Below, in pieces: positions 35,596 through 44,472 of a stretch of 64,000 nucleotides of DNA; position 1 is the stretch's first letter, and every line of letters starts with the position of its first letter. The translations under genes were made by a program, and so were the position numbers. The notes below the pieces were generated by a model. That model searched no databases, was not told the DNA's origin, and was given only the letters and a program-made list of their open reading frames with translations. The DNA comes from Gammaproteobacteria bacterium UBA5109. GTDB taxonomy: Bacteria > Pseudomonadota > Gammaproteobacteria > Pseudomonadales > Pseudohongiellaceae. The stretch is taken from assembly GCA_002414385.1 (NCBI GenBank), contig DHZH01000004.1, positions 15,326-79,325 on the forward strand, written 5' to 3'.

Positions 35596-36353
35596 TGGAT
35601 ATAATCAATACCGTATTTGTCCGTAATAATTTAATCGTTGCCTTTGCCCTGGTCGGGCTTGTGATCTGGGTTTCCTACTTTTTGGCGGACAAATTGACGA
35701 AGGGTCGTATCCATGGTTCTGCCATTGCCATTGCCCTGGGCCTGGTGGCCGCTTATTACGGTGGAGTTGTAAGTGGCGGCAATACCGGTCTTGCCGATGT
35801 CGCCATGCTGGGAGGCATCGGCCTGATGGGCGGCGGCATGCTGCGTGATTTTGCCATTGTGGCGACAGCATTTGGTGTGCATTTAAGTGAATTGAAAAAA
35901 GCCGGACTGGCGGGAGTGATATCCATATTTGCCGGTGTAATAGTCTCTTTCGTCGTTGGTGCTGCGATTGCTGTCATGTTCGGTTACACCGATGCGGCAG
36001 AAATCACTACCATTGGCGCAGGTGCTGTCACTTACATTGTTGGTCCGGTCACCGGTGAAGCCATAGGTGCGTCCAATGAAGTCATTACCCTGAGTGTTGC
36101 GGCTGGACTGGTTAAATCCATTCTGGTCATGATTGGTACACCCCTGGTAGCGCGCCTGATCGGCCTGGACAATCCGCAGTCCGCCATGGTTTTCGGCGGC
36201 CTGATGGGCACCACCAGTGGAGTAGCTGCAGGACTGGCTGCCACTGATCCAAAGCTCGTTCCTTATGGAGCCATGACTGCCACTTTCTATACCGGAGTAG
36301 GCTGTCTGCTGGGTCCGTCCATTCTGTTTTTTATTGTCAGTGGAATTTTTTAG
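35595..36353 (+). CDS. madM: Malonate transporter subunit MadM
   Basis: A 252-residue membrane protein with the MadM features: IWVSYFLADKLTKGRIHGSAIAIALGLV, MLGGIGLMGGGMLRDFAIVATAFG, TYIVGPVTGEAIGASNEVI, and GGLMGTTSGVAAGLAATDPKLVPYGAMTATFYTG. It is translated from an ATG overlapping the madL stop and is followed after 47 bp by the MatB-like synthetase, so uptake and activation of malonate are linked. No malonate decarboxylase genes are present here. Confidence 0.92.
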   Translation: MDIINTVFVRNNLIVAFALVGLVIWVSYFLADKLTKGRIHGSAIAIALGLVAAYYGGVVSGGNTGLADVAMLGGIGLMGGGMLRDFAIVATAFGVHLSELKKAGLAGVISIFAGVIVSFVVGAAIAVMFGYTDAAEITTIGAGAVTYIVGPVTGEAIGASNEVITLSVAAGLVKSILVMIGTPLVARLIGLDNPQSAMVFGGLMGTTSGVAAGLAATDPKLVPYGAMTATFYTGVGCLLGPSILFFIVSGIF

Positions 36354-36400
36354 GGAATGATTTTCCACCATAAACTGTTTATTTTTGGAGGCCAATATCA

Positions 36401-37885
36401 ATGCACACAGGTTCATTTCCCCACTTAGGCGATGACAATTCCCGAACAGCTCTGGTTGACGGGGATCAACGTTTTACTTACGCAGAAGTCAACCAGTGCA
36501 TTAATCGTTTTGCCACAGGATTACTTGGCGAAAAAGATGATTTACAGGAAGAGCGTATCGCCTTCTTTATTCCGGCCAGCCTCGATTATGTCACGGTCAT
36601 GCATGGCGTTTGGCGTGCCGGTGGTATTGCCGTCCCCCTCAATGTTGCTTCTGCTGTTGCTGAACTGGAACACTATCTGAGCAGCGCCAGCGTGACCAGG
36701 ATGATAGCCAATGGTGAATATCAGGACTCACTGCGGGATCTGTGTAATGAACTTGATATTGAGCTTCTATCGGTCGAAGAGGTATTGGCTGAAACACCAG
36801 GAAAGCTCCCCGAAATTACCGACGACCGCCGTGCCATGATGCTGTTTACCAGTGGAACAACCAATAAGCCCAAGGGCGTCGTCAGCACCCACAAGACCAT
36901 CCGTGCCCAGATAACCACCCTGATAGATGCCTGGGCCTGGACTGAAGATGATGCAATTCCCCTGTTCCTGCCACTGCATCATATTCACGGCATCATCAAC
37001 ATACTCAGTTGCGGATTATGGGCCGGCGCAACAGTTCATCTGTTTGCCAAATTTGATATTCCCCGTATCACCGATCAGATTATTGCCGGAACCTATAATG
37101 TATTTATGGCGGTTCCGACCATCTACGTGAAACTGATCCAGTATTTTGAAAGCATTGATGCAGAGCGGGTAGAAAAAATCTGTGCCGGTTTTAAAGCCAT
37201 GCGCCTGAATATATCCGGATCAGCCGCCTGCCCCGTCAAGCTGTTTAAGCAATGGCAGGAACTGACCGGCCAGGTCCTGCTGGAACGTTATGGCATGACC
37301 GAAATCGGCATGGGAATTTCCAACCCGTATAACGGAGAACGCCGGGCCGGTTATGTCGGACTGCCTCTGCCCGGTGTGGAAGTACAGCTTTTTGATGAAA
37401 ATGACCAAGCTATCAATGAAGAAAGCAAGGCCGGTGAAATCCGTATCAAGGGAGATAATGTTTTTCTTGAATACTGGAACAATGAGAGAGCGACGGAAGA
37501 AAGCTTCAGGGATGGCTGGTTCTGTACCGGTGATGTGGCTGTCATTGAAGACGGTTATTACCGCATTATGGGACGCTCTTCCGTGGACATCATCAAGTCC
37601 GGAGGCTACAAACTTTCTGCCCTGGAAATCGAAGGAGTATTGTTGACTCACGATGCCATCAGCGAAGTTGCTGTCATCGGCGTGGAAGATGACACCTGGG
37701 GCGAGGCTGTCACGGCCTTTCTGGTATTGAAGGATGGTGCCGGCCTGGAATATGAGGCACTGAAAAACTGGTGCGACGGAAAAATGTCTTCCTACAAGAT
37801 CCCCAAAGATATAAAAATTGTCGATGCTTTGCCGCGCAATGCCATGGGAAAAGTCACCAAGCCAGCACTTAAAAAATTAATCTAG
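36401..37885 (+). CDS. matB: Malonyl-CoA synthetase (MatB/ACSF3-like acyl-CoA synthetase)
   Basis: A 494-residue adenylate-forming enzyme: AMP-binding motif MLFTSGTTNKPKGVVSTH, LPLHHIHGI, ERYGMTEIGMGISNPYNGERRAGYVGLPLPGVEVQL, the hinge IMGRSSVDIIKSGGYKLSALEIE, and LPRNAMGKVTKPAL with the catalytic Lys region. The ERYGMTEx-GM-SNPY-GERRxGxVGxPLPGV string is the MatB pattern, and position behind madLM agrees. It makes malonyl-CoA from malonate, CoA and ATP. GGAGG precedes the ATG. Confidence 0.9.
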   Translation: MHTGSFPHLGDDNSRTALVDGDQRFTYAEVNQCINRFATGLLGEKDDLQEERIAFFIPASLDYVTVMHGVWRAGGIAVPLNVASAVAELEHYLSSASVTRMIANGEYQDSLRDLCNELDIELLSVEEVLAETPGKLPEITDDRRAMMLFTSGTTNKPKGVVSTHKTIRAQITTLIDAWAWTEDDAIPLFLPLHHIHGIINILSCGLWAGATVHLFAKFDIPRITDQIIAGTYNVFMAVPTIYVKLIQYFESIDAERVEKICAGFKAMRLNISGSAACPVKLFKQWQELTGQVLLERYGMTEIGMGISNPYNGERRAGYVGLPLPGVEVQLFDENDQAINEESKAGEIRIKGDNVFLEYWNNERATEESFRDGWFCTGDVAVIEDGYYRIMGRSSVDIIKSGGYKLSALEIEGVLLTHDAISEVAVIGVEDDTWGEAVTAFLVLKDGAGLEYEALKNWCDGKMSSYKIPKDIKIVDALPRNAMGKVTKPALKKLI

Positions 37886-37970
37886 TACCTGCTTTTTTAT
37901 TCGGGGTTATATATTTTTATTTTAATATTTGATTATATTGAGACAATTCAACAAGACTTGTTGTTATCAC

Positions 37971-38537
37971 ATGCCTAAAATTTTACCAGTTTCATTTTTT
38001 TTGCTTGTCTTTACCCAGACTGTTTCGGCAGAACCAATGTTTACACGACTTATTGCTGACCTTGATGAAGTTCGTGGCTACTGTTTTGACCTGAGCGGCT
38101 TTGATGAAAATATCAACTGGGACAGAAGAGTTCAGGCGCATACCTGTAAACAGAACCGCTCTCACGGCGATCAGATTCTGGAATCAGAACGTATTTCCAT
38201 GAGTGGCGGCAACCTGTATATGCCGGTGTATGACATTTGCCTGGGAGCCAGAGATGCCCTGCCCGGCTCGGATATTTTGCTGCAGCACTGCGACGGAAGT
38301 GAACTGCAGGCATGGCAGCTAAGCAGTAATGGCATGCTGCAGCTGGCCAACAACCCAGAGATGTGTGTTACCGTCGGCTCGGACAGCTTTGAAGCAGTGA
38401 CTCCAGAAGGATTCCAGCAGTACTGGTACCGCTTGCTTTTCATTGACTTCTGTTCTTCGGAAAGCGTGGATCGCCAGCAATGGCGCTTTGCAAGCCCGCA
38501 AAATTATACGCCGGGCCCTGGCGCAAGAATGCCGTGA
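37971..38537 (+). CDS. Secreted ricin-type beta-trefoil-like protein
   Basis: A 188-residue exported protein (signal ends TVSAEP). The mature part has YCFDLSGF near the start, ICLGARDALPGSDILLQHCDGSELQAWQLSSNGMLQLANNPEMCVTV, and later DRQQWRF, i.e. the C...QxW pattern of ricin B-type lectin repeats. Disulphide-forming Cys pairs are present. It may bind sugars, but catalytic residues are not seen. The start at 37971 opens a clean signal peptide; a TTG at 37929 is less likely. A hairpin terminator follows. Confidence 0.68.
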   Translation: MPKILPVSFFLLVFTQTVSAEPMFTRLIADLDEVRGYCFDLSGFDENINWDRRVQAHTCKQNRSHGDQILESERISMSGGNLYMPVYDICLGARDALPGSDILLQHCDGSELQAWQLSSNGMLQLANNPEMCVTVGSDSFEAVTPEGFQQYWYRLLFIDFCSSESVDRQQWRFASPQNYTPGPGARMP

Positions 38538-38547
38538 TACACCATGC

Positions 38548-38574
38548 TTTTCCCCGGCAATGGCCCGGGGAAAA
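38548..38574 (+). terminator. Hairpin terminator
   Basis: A 10-base perfect stem, TTTTCCCCGG with CCGGGGAAAA, and a 7-base loop follow the lectin-like gene stop by 10 bp. There is no long T-run after it, so termination may be partial. Confidence 0.6.
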
Positions 38575-38658
38575 CCGTTTCCTTCCTGCCATTCTAGTTC
38601 AAGATTATTCGTTTAATTGACAAGCAGCTATCTGGCGATAATTCCTGAATAGGATAGA

Positions 38659-40317
38659 ATGAGGAACAATGCTGACTCTTCATATCCCTCTTTCCCCATG
38701 CCTCCAGCTTTAAATCTCCGACTACTCAAGCAAACCGCGAGCCTGGTGCTGGCACTGTTTGTGCTCAATTTTGCCCTGACATTTCACAATGTCTGGCCAA
38801 CACTGGCAATTACTACCCGTTTTGAGTTGTCCGTAGAGATTGCCATACTGGTTCTGGTACTGGCAGTTTTTTTCCATTTCCGGCGCCGGATCAGGCCTGC
38901 CTTGTTATTGTCTCTGGCGGCTGTCCTCACCCTGATGACACTTGCCCGCTATGTGGAAGTCACTGCTCCGGCACTGTTCGGTCGACGCGTCAATCTTTAC
39001 TGGGATGCCCGCTACCTGCCACATGTTACTGAAATGCTGACTGAATCTACTCATCCGCTATTACTCGTACTATTTATTGCCGGGGCATTGCTTCTGTTGG
39101 GACTTATCTTTACTGCTTTGTATTTTTCCCTGCGACGACTTACCCGCGGTTTTGCCAGGCCACTGGAATTTCGCCTGCTATGCAGCCTCATGGCAGCACT
39201 GACATTTGCCTATTTTATGGGGCATCTGAACCAGCCTGTTCATACGCTGAAATATTATTCCCTGCCGCTGAGTCTTACCTACTGGCAGCAAGTGCAATTT
39301 ATTAACAGCGTAATGGCCAATGAGGCCAGTGATGTCATACCCGATCAGAGCAGCCTGAAAGATTATGACCTGAGCGCTCTGCAAGGCAGTGATGTTATTG
39401 TGCAGTTTATTGAATCCTATGGAGCAACAGCTTTCGACAATCCAACGCTGGCTTACAGCATTGGCCCGGCTCTGGAGAATTTTACAAACAGTATCAGGGA
39501 AACTGAGCGCCGTGTGGTTTCCGCTTTTGTTGAAGCACCAACTTTTGGCGGTAATTCCTGGTTATCGCATTCCAGCTTTATGACCGGACTGGATATTAAT
39601 CATCTGTCTACCTACAACCTGTTGATGACCCAGAACAGAACAACCCTGTCAGATAAATTCAGCACCCGTGGCTTTCGTCCGGTGGCGCTGATGCCGGGAC
39701 TACGTGCTGACTGGCCCGAGGGTGCCTTTTACGGCTTTGAATCCATTTACGGCGCTGAAGAGATCAATTATCAGGGCCCGGAGTTCGGCTGGTGGAGAAT
39801 CCCCGATCAGTTCTCTTTGCAGAAAATGCATGAACTGGAATTTGCAGTGCAGCCACGTGACCCACTTTTCATGTTGTTTACCAGCATTACTCCGCATATG
39901 CCCTTTCGTCCGACCCCGCCCTACCAGCCTGACTGGGATCGTTTGCTGAGCGATAAACCTTATGACGATGAAGCAGTACAGAATGCACTTGATCTGTTAC
40001 CTGAATGGACCAATTTGCAGCCGGCTTACGCCGGCACACTGAATTACACCTTCGCCTACCTCAGTGGATATTTAAGCAGGCATGCTGATGATGATTTTGT
40101 CTGGGTCATACTCGGGGATCATCAACCTCCGGCTTCTGTCAGTGGACAGGATGTGCGCTGGGACGTCCCCGTGCATATTGTTTCTGGCAGGAATGAAATT
40201 ATCGAATCCTTGCTGGACAGCGGTTTTGTGGAAGGACTGCAGCCTGAACCTGCGCCACTCAGCAAGATCTATCTGTTGCCGGATATTCTGCTTTCAGCAT
40301 TCTCGAGCAGACCATGA
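38659..40317 (+). CDS. Membrane phosphoglycerol-transferase / sulfatase-fold protein
   Basis: A 552-residue inner-membrane protein: about five helices in the first 200 residues, then a periplasmic alkaline-phosphatase-superfamily domain. Key segments are VQFIESYGATAFDN (about 250), APTFGGNSWLSHSSFMTGL (about 293-311, the usual position of the nucleophile, here Ser or Thr), TSITPHMPFRP, and WVILGDHQPP (metal ligands, about 480). This is the layout of LtaS/OpgB-type phosphoglycerol transferases. It overlaps the GH17-GT2 gene by 4 bp (ATGA), which suggests it decorates that glucan. Confidence 0.82.
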   Translation: MRNNADSSYPSFPMPPALNLRLLKQTASLVLALFVLNFALTFHNVWPTLAITTRFELSVEIAILVLVLAVFFHFRRRIRPALLLSLAAVLTLMTLARYVEVTAPALFGRRVNLYWDARYLPHVTEMLTESTHPLLLVLFIAGALLLLGLIFTALYFSLRRLTRGFARPLEFRLLCSLMAALTFAYFMGHLNQPVHTLKYYSLPLSLTYWQQVQFINSVMANEASDVIPDQSSLKDYDLSALQGSDVIVQFIESYGATAFDNPTLAYSIGPALENFTNSIRETERRVVSAFVEAPTFGGNSWLSHSSFMTGLDINHLSTYNLLMTQNRTTLSDKFSTRGFRPVALMPGLRADWPEGAFYGFESIYGAEEINYQGPEFGWWRIPDQFSLQKMHELEFAVQPRDPLFMLFTSITPHMPFRPTPPYQPDWDRLLSDKPYDDEAVQNALDLLPEWTNLQPAYAGTLNYTFAYLSGYLSRHADDDFVWVILGDHQPPASVSGQDVRWDVPVHIVSGRNEIIESLLDSGFVEGLQPEPAPLSKIYLLPDILLSAFSSRP

Positions 40318-42923
40318 AAAGCTCCAATATATCCACAGTACTGGTTATGTTGCTTTTCGGTCTGCTGACTCTGGCTGGCTGGGCAATGCTGAATCAGTCT
40401 TATTCTGCACCGGACTGGCCTGAGCGTGTATCAGGTCTGGCCTTTTCTCCCTACCGCATCCATCAGGATAATATCAGTGGCCCCCTGCCCGACCGCGATG
40501 ACATAGTTGCTGACCTGGCCATGCTGGCTCCACACACTGATGCCATCAGAACCTACTCGACACTGGATATCTTTTTTGAAATTCCGCAGCTGGCAGCAGA
40601 ACATGAACTTGAAGTCATGGTTGGAGCCTGGCTGGACAGTAATCCCTATACCAATATCGAAGAACTTGAGCGCGCCATTGTATTGTCCGGGCTGGATAAT
40701 GTCAGCAGTTTGCTGATTGGCAACGAAGTTCTATTGCGCCAGGAATTGTCTCTCGCCGAACTGATCTCTTTTCTGGACCAGGCCAGAGCAGCCAGTAATA
40801 AACCGGTCAGTACAGCCGAAACCTGGATGACCTGGTTACAGAATCCGCTACTGGCCGAGCATGTTGATTTTATTGCAGTACATATCCTGCCTTACTGGGA
40901 AGGTCTCGATGTTACGCAGGCAGTCAATTTCACTCTCGATAGAATGGATGCGCTCAGCCAGCGCTTTCCGGACAAAAGCATAGTCATCAGCGAAACAGGC
41001 TGGCCCAGTGAAGGCCGCACTCGACAGCAGGCAGTCGCCTCGCAGGCAAACCAGGCTTACTTCCTGCGGCATTTCCTGCAAAAAGCTGCTGACCAAGGCT
41101 ATAACTACTACCTGATGGAAGCTTTTGATCAGCCATGGAAGCGCCGGGATGAAGGCTCCGTTGGTGCGCATTGGGGAATATATGATGTCGAACGGCAGGC
41201 AAAGTTTGCCTTCTCCGGTCCCATAAACAGTCTGCCGGGCTGGCAGTCACTGGCGATATTAAGCATTCTGAGCGGCCTTTTTATCCTCTGTCTGTTCTTC
41301 CTCGGCAGTCAGACCCTGACCAACCGCGGCAAGGCAATGCTGGCAGTCACTGTTTACGGTGTTGCCGCCCTGGTGTGCTGGTTATCAAGTGACTATATCA
41401 CCATGTACATGACACCCGGCGGCATTATAAGCGGCCTGATTTTACTCAGCCTGATGCTGGGCATCATCCTGCTTATTTTTTCTGAGACCCATGAATGGGT
41501 CGAAGCTCACTGGGTCAGCCACCGTAAGCGTGTCCTGACGTGTGGACAAAGGGCTGAACAGCAGCCGATGGTTTCAATTCATGTCCCCTGTTATAACGAG
41601 CCCCCGGCGATGGTGTGTAAAACACTCGAAGCGCTCGCCGAGCTGGACTATAAAAATTATGAAGTCATTGTCGTGGACAACAATACCAATGATGTAAAAA
41701 CCTGGAGACCGGTTCAGGAATATTGTCAGACACTGGGGCAACGATTTCACTTTCATCATGTCAATCCACTAGGCGGATACAAGTCGGGAGCCCTGAATTA
41801 CGCCCTGCAGAATACTGTTCAGCAGGCCAGCATTATTGCTGTCATTGACAGTGACTATCTTGTAGAACGAAGCTGGTTGCGGGATCTGGTGCCGGCCTTT
41901 GCAGACCGCGAACTGGCAATCGTTCAGGCTCCTCAGGATTATCGTGATGCTGAGCAGTCAGTATTCAAGTTTATGTGTAACGCTGAATATCAGGGCTTTT
42001 TTGAAATCGGCATGCTGACCCGCAATGAACGTAATGCCATCATCCAGCATGGCACCATGACCATGATCCGTCGTTCAGTACTGGAAGAAGTCGGACAATG
42101 GGCGCAATGGTGTATTACTGAGGATGCCGAACTCGGCTTGCGGATTTTCGAACATGGCTACAAGTCGCTTTACACACCGGTCAGTTATGGCCGTGGCCTG
42201 ACCCCTGATAATTTTCTTGATTATAAAAAGCAACGTTACCGCTGGGCTTATGGAGCCATGCAGATTTTAAAACGCCATAGTCGTGAACTTTTTGTCCCCG
42301 GAGCAAGCCGGCTCAGTCCGGGACAACGCTATCATTTTCTGGCTGGCTGGCTGCCCTGGCTGGCACAGAGTGCCTATCTCATTTTCAGTATCAGCAGTAT
42401 CCTCTGGTGTATCGGGATGATCGTGGCTCCGCAAAGCGTTGAGGCTCCACATCGGGCCTTTTCCATTTTCCCGATTCTGTTCTTCGGCTTTAACCTGCTG
42501 AAACTGTTCCATCTCTACATTGCCAGGATGAAAGTTCACCCGGCTAAAGCCCTCGCCGCCGGGATTGCCAGTCTGGCTCTTTCCTATACAATCGGCAAAG
42601 CCATGTTGTTTGGACTGTTTACCCGCAATCAGCCTTTTGTCCGCACCCCCAAACTGGCGGCTCCCCGTCCATTCAGGCAGGCAATAGCAGCTGCTTTTGA
42701 AGAAAGTGTGTTACTGCTGGTGTTTATTACCGTGATTTTTATTCTGCTGAGCATGCCACATATCAGTTCACCTGATTACAGTCTGTGGCTCTGCCTGCTT
42801 GGCATACAGTGTGTCCCTTATGCTGCTGCCCTGCTGACTTCCCTGCTCAGCACCTTTCATATCAACTTTCCCCTGCCCGACGCCAGGGCTTTGGCAAACA
42901 AGCTGGAGGTCAATGAAAATTAG
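40314..42923 (+). CDS. GH17-GT2 fusion: beta-glucan synthase/transglycosylase
   Basis: An 869-residue protein in three parts: a membrane anchor (7-27) and a periplasmic GH17 domain to about residue 305, with IGNEVLL (acid/base, near 137) and SETGWPSEG (nucleophile Glu, near 226); three helices at about 310-395; and a cytoplasmic GT2 domain with DSDY (near 511), QAPQDYRD (near 538), TEDAELG and QKQRYRW (QxxRW, near 638), followed by C-terminal helices. This matches bacterial beta-1,3-glucan synthase / glucosyltransferase fusions of the NdvB type. It probably makes a periplasmic or extracellular beta-glucan. Confidence 0.9.
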   Translation: MKSSNISTVLVMLLFGLLTLAGWAMLNQSYSAPDWPERVSGLAFSPYRIHQDNISGPLPDRDDIVADLAMLAPHTDAIRTYSTLDIFFEIPQLAAEHELEVMVGAWLDSNPYTNIEELERAIVLSGLDNVSSLLIGNEVLLRQELSLAELISFLDQARAASNKPVSTAETWMTWLQNPLLAEHVDFIAVHILPYWEGLDVTQAVNFTLDRMDALSQRFPDKSIVISETGWPSEGRTRQQAVASQANQAYFLRHFLQKAADQGYNYYLMEAFDQPWKRRDEGSVGAHWGIYDVERQAKFAFSGPINSLPGWQSLAILSILSGLFILCLFFLGSQTLTNRGKAMLAVTVYGVAALVCWLSSDYITMYMTPGGIISGLILLSLMLGIILLIFSETHEWVEAHWVSHRKRVLTCGQRAEQQPMVSIHVPCYNEPPAMVCKTLEALAELDYKNYEVIVVDNNTNDVKTWRPVQEYCQTLGQRFHFHHVNPLGGYKSGALNYALQNTVQQASIIAVIDSDYLVERSWLRDLVPAFADRELAIVQAPQDYRDAEQSVFKFMCNAEYQGFFEIGMLTRNERNAIIQHGTMTMIRRSVLEEVGQWAQWCITEDAELGLRIFEHGYKSLYTPVSYGRGLTPDNFLDYKKQRYRWAYGAMQILKRHSRELFVPGASRLSPGQRYHFLAGWLPWLAQSAYLIFSISSILWCIGMIVAPQSVEAPHRAFSIFPILFFGFNLLKLFHLYIARMKVHPAKALAAGIASLALSYTIGKAMLFGLFTRNQPFVRTPKLAAPRPFRQAIAAAFEESVLLLVFITVIFILLSMPHISSPDYSLWLCLLGIQCVPYAAALLTSLLSTFHINFPLPDARALANKLEVNEN

Positions 42924-42931
42924 AATGGAAG

Positions 42932-43447
42932 CTATTTGCTGATTTTGATTTCAACAATCAGGTCGTCAGCCAGTTGTTCCAGGTCAGCCTGCAGGGAATC
43001 GAGTTCAACATCTGCCGGAACCCCGAGTAATATATTAGCCCTGAAAAGCATGTCACCGGACATCGGCGCAGGGATGCATTCGGTATTCAGCTGTTCAACA
43101 TTGACTCTTCTGCCGGCCAGAACATGTGAAATCTGTTTGATAATTCCGGGATGATCATTCCCGACAAGCGTCAGTTTTGCCGTTCTGCTCTGAGCAGATT
43201 CTTCTGCTTCTTGTACCTTTTCGATAAGCAGTTTGAGATTTTTGTCCAGCCCCTTGAGTTCATCAGCCAGCCTGTCCGCAAATTCGTCAGCAACACTTAC
43301 CCGCAGTATTCCGGCAAACTTGCCTGCCAGTTGTGACATACTGCTTTCCAGCCAGTTGCCGTCATTTCTGGCGATGACTTCAGCCAGGGACTCAACCAGT
43401 CCGGGTTTGTCATCTGCAATGACTGTAAGCACAAGATAAGTTGTCAT
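42932..43447 (-). CDS. gcvR: GcvR-like ACT-domain protein (glycine cleavage system regulator)
   Basis: A 171-residue protein made of two ACT domains: TTYLVLTVIADDKPGLVESLAEVIARNDGNWLESSM and TAKLTLVGNDHPGIIKQISHVLAGRRVNVEQLNTE. It has the size and layout of GcvR, which with GcvA controls the glycine cleavage genes. GAGG is at the right distance from the ATG. It sits about 5 kb from a betaine operon that consumes glycine, but I see no direct link. Confidence 0.85.
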   Translation of the reverse strand: MTTYLVLTVIADDKPGLVESLAEVIARNDGNWLESSMSQLAGKFAGILRVSVADEFADRLADELKGLDKNLKLLIEKVQEAEESAQSRTAKLTLVGNDHPGIIKQISHVLAGRRVNVEQLNTECIPAPMSGDMLFRANILLGVPADVELDSLQADLEQLADDLIVEIKISK

Positions 43448-43552
43448 GGTTTGCCTCAGGGTCCATCGAAAGAACGAACCGGCATTTTAAGTGAAGAGTG
43501 CCGGGTTTCAAAATCCAGGACTTTAAACTCCGGAAATAAAGAGTTGGCCAAT

Positions 43553-43580
43553 AAAAAACCGGCCATATGGCCGGTTTTTT
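43553..43580 (-). terminator. Strong rho-independent terminator of the TPR gene
   Basis: A perfect palindrome with six A's on the left and six T's on the right (centre CCGGCCATATGGCCGG). It lies just after the TPR gene stop (minus strand) and before gcvR, and can act in both directions. Confidence 0.9.
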
Positions 43581-43613
43581 CAATTTCCAATCCCTGGGAA
43601 TGCTACTCAATAA

Positions 43614-44201
43614 TTATTCCGGTTGCGCAGGTTCTTCCAGCTTTTGCCGGACTCTCTGCAGCAGCGTTTGTGCTTTTTCCCAACCAGGCATCAATTCAAG
43701 CGCCCTTTCATATTGATACTCGGCTTCACGCAGGTTTCCCATCTGCTCATAGACAATACCCATATTACTGTAGACCGCATGTGGACGAGAGATGCCAAGT
43801 TCAAGAGCATCACTGTAGTCTTCCAGGGCCAGTGGTAACTGGCCGGTGTAATAGTAGGCATTGCCGCGGTTGGCGAGAATCGTCGGACTGTCAGGTATTA
43901 TGCGGCTGGCCTGATCAAAGTCGCTAAAGGCGCCTTCATAATCCTGAGTCAGATAACGCAGTACCCCACGATTGTTAAGAGTCGCCGCCCGGTCCCTCGG
44001 GTCAAGCCTGATATTCTCCAGCACATAATCACAAGGCTCAAGAAAGCCTCTCGAGCCAAATTCTAAATTATTCGCCATTTCAACATTTCTTTGGCACTCG
44101 CGGGCATAATGATCGCCTCCGAATACCCGCATCGACTGTGCTGAGACTGTCAATGGAAAGATCAGAATAATACCCAACGACAAGCATTTTAAAATTTTCA
44201 T
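43614..44201 (-). CDS. Periplasmic TPR-repeat protein
   Basis: A 195-residue exported protein (signal ends TVSAQ). From about residue 60 it contains three TPR repeats (RAATLNNRGVLRYLTQDYEGAFSDF, TILANRGNAYYYTGQLPLALEDY, HAVYSNMGIVYEQMGNLREAEYQYERALEL). The N-terminal part has RECQRNVEMA and EPCDYVLE with two Cys that may form a disulphide. TPR proteins act as binding scaffolds. The start at 44201 opens the signal and has GGGGGG upstream. Confidence 0.82.
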   Translation of the reverse strand: MKILKCLSLGIILIFPLTVSAQSMRVFGGDHYARECQRNVEMANNLEFGSRGFLEPCDYVLENIRLDPRDRAATLNNRGVLRYLTQDYEGAFSDFDQASRIIPDSPTILANRGNAYYYTGQLPLALEDYSDALELGISRPHAVYSNMGIVYEQMGNLREAEYQYERALELMPGWEKAQTLLQRVRQKLEEPAQPE

Positions 44202-44472
44202 TTGTTGCCCCCCGCAGTATTTATAGGCTGCTTTCATAATGCTACCGGAAATCTGTAAAAGCAAGGCAATTACACTGGCCCGCCTTCTAAAACACTGTTT
44301 TAAAGCGCATTTTTAACACCCCTCTAAAATGGGTGCCTTCCCTTGAAGCTGGATTCACTCCCTTTCAAAAAAATTAATGGTTCAAAAACCAGGCCGGATG
44401 CTGGTCTCTTGTCTTGCCGTGTTTTATTCTTCTTGGGCTTGATACAAAAATAACAAGGAGCCTTAGCCTGTC

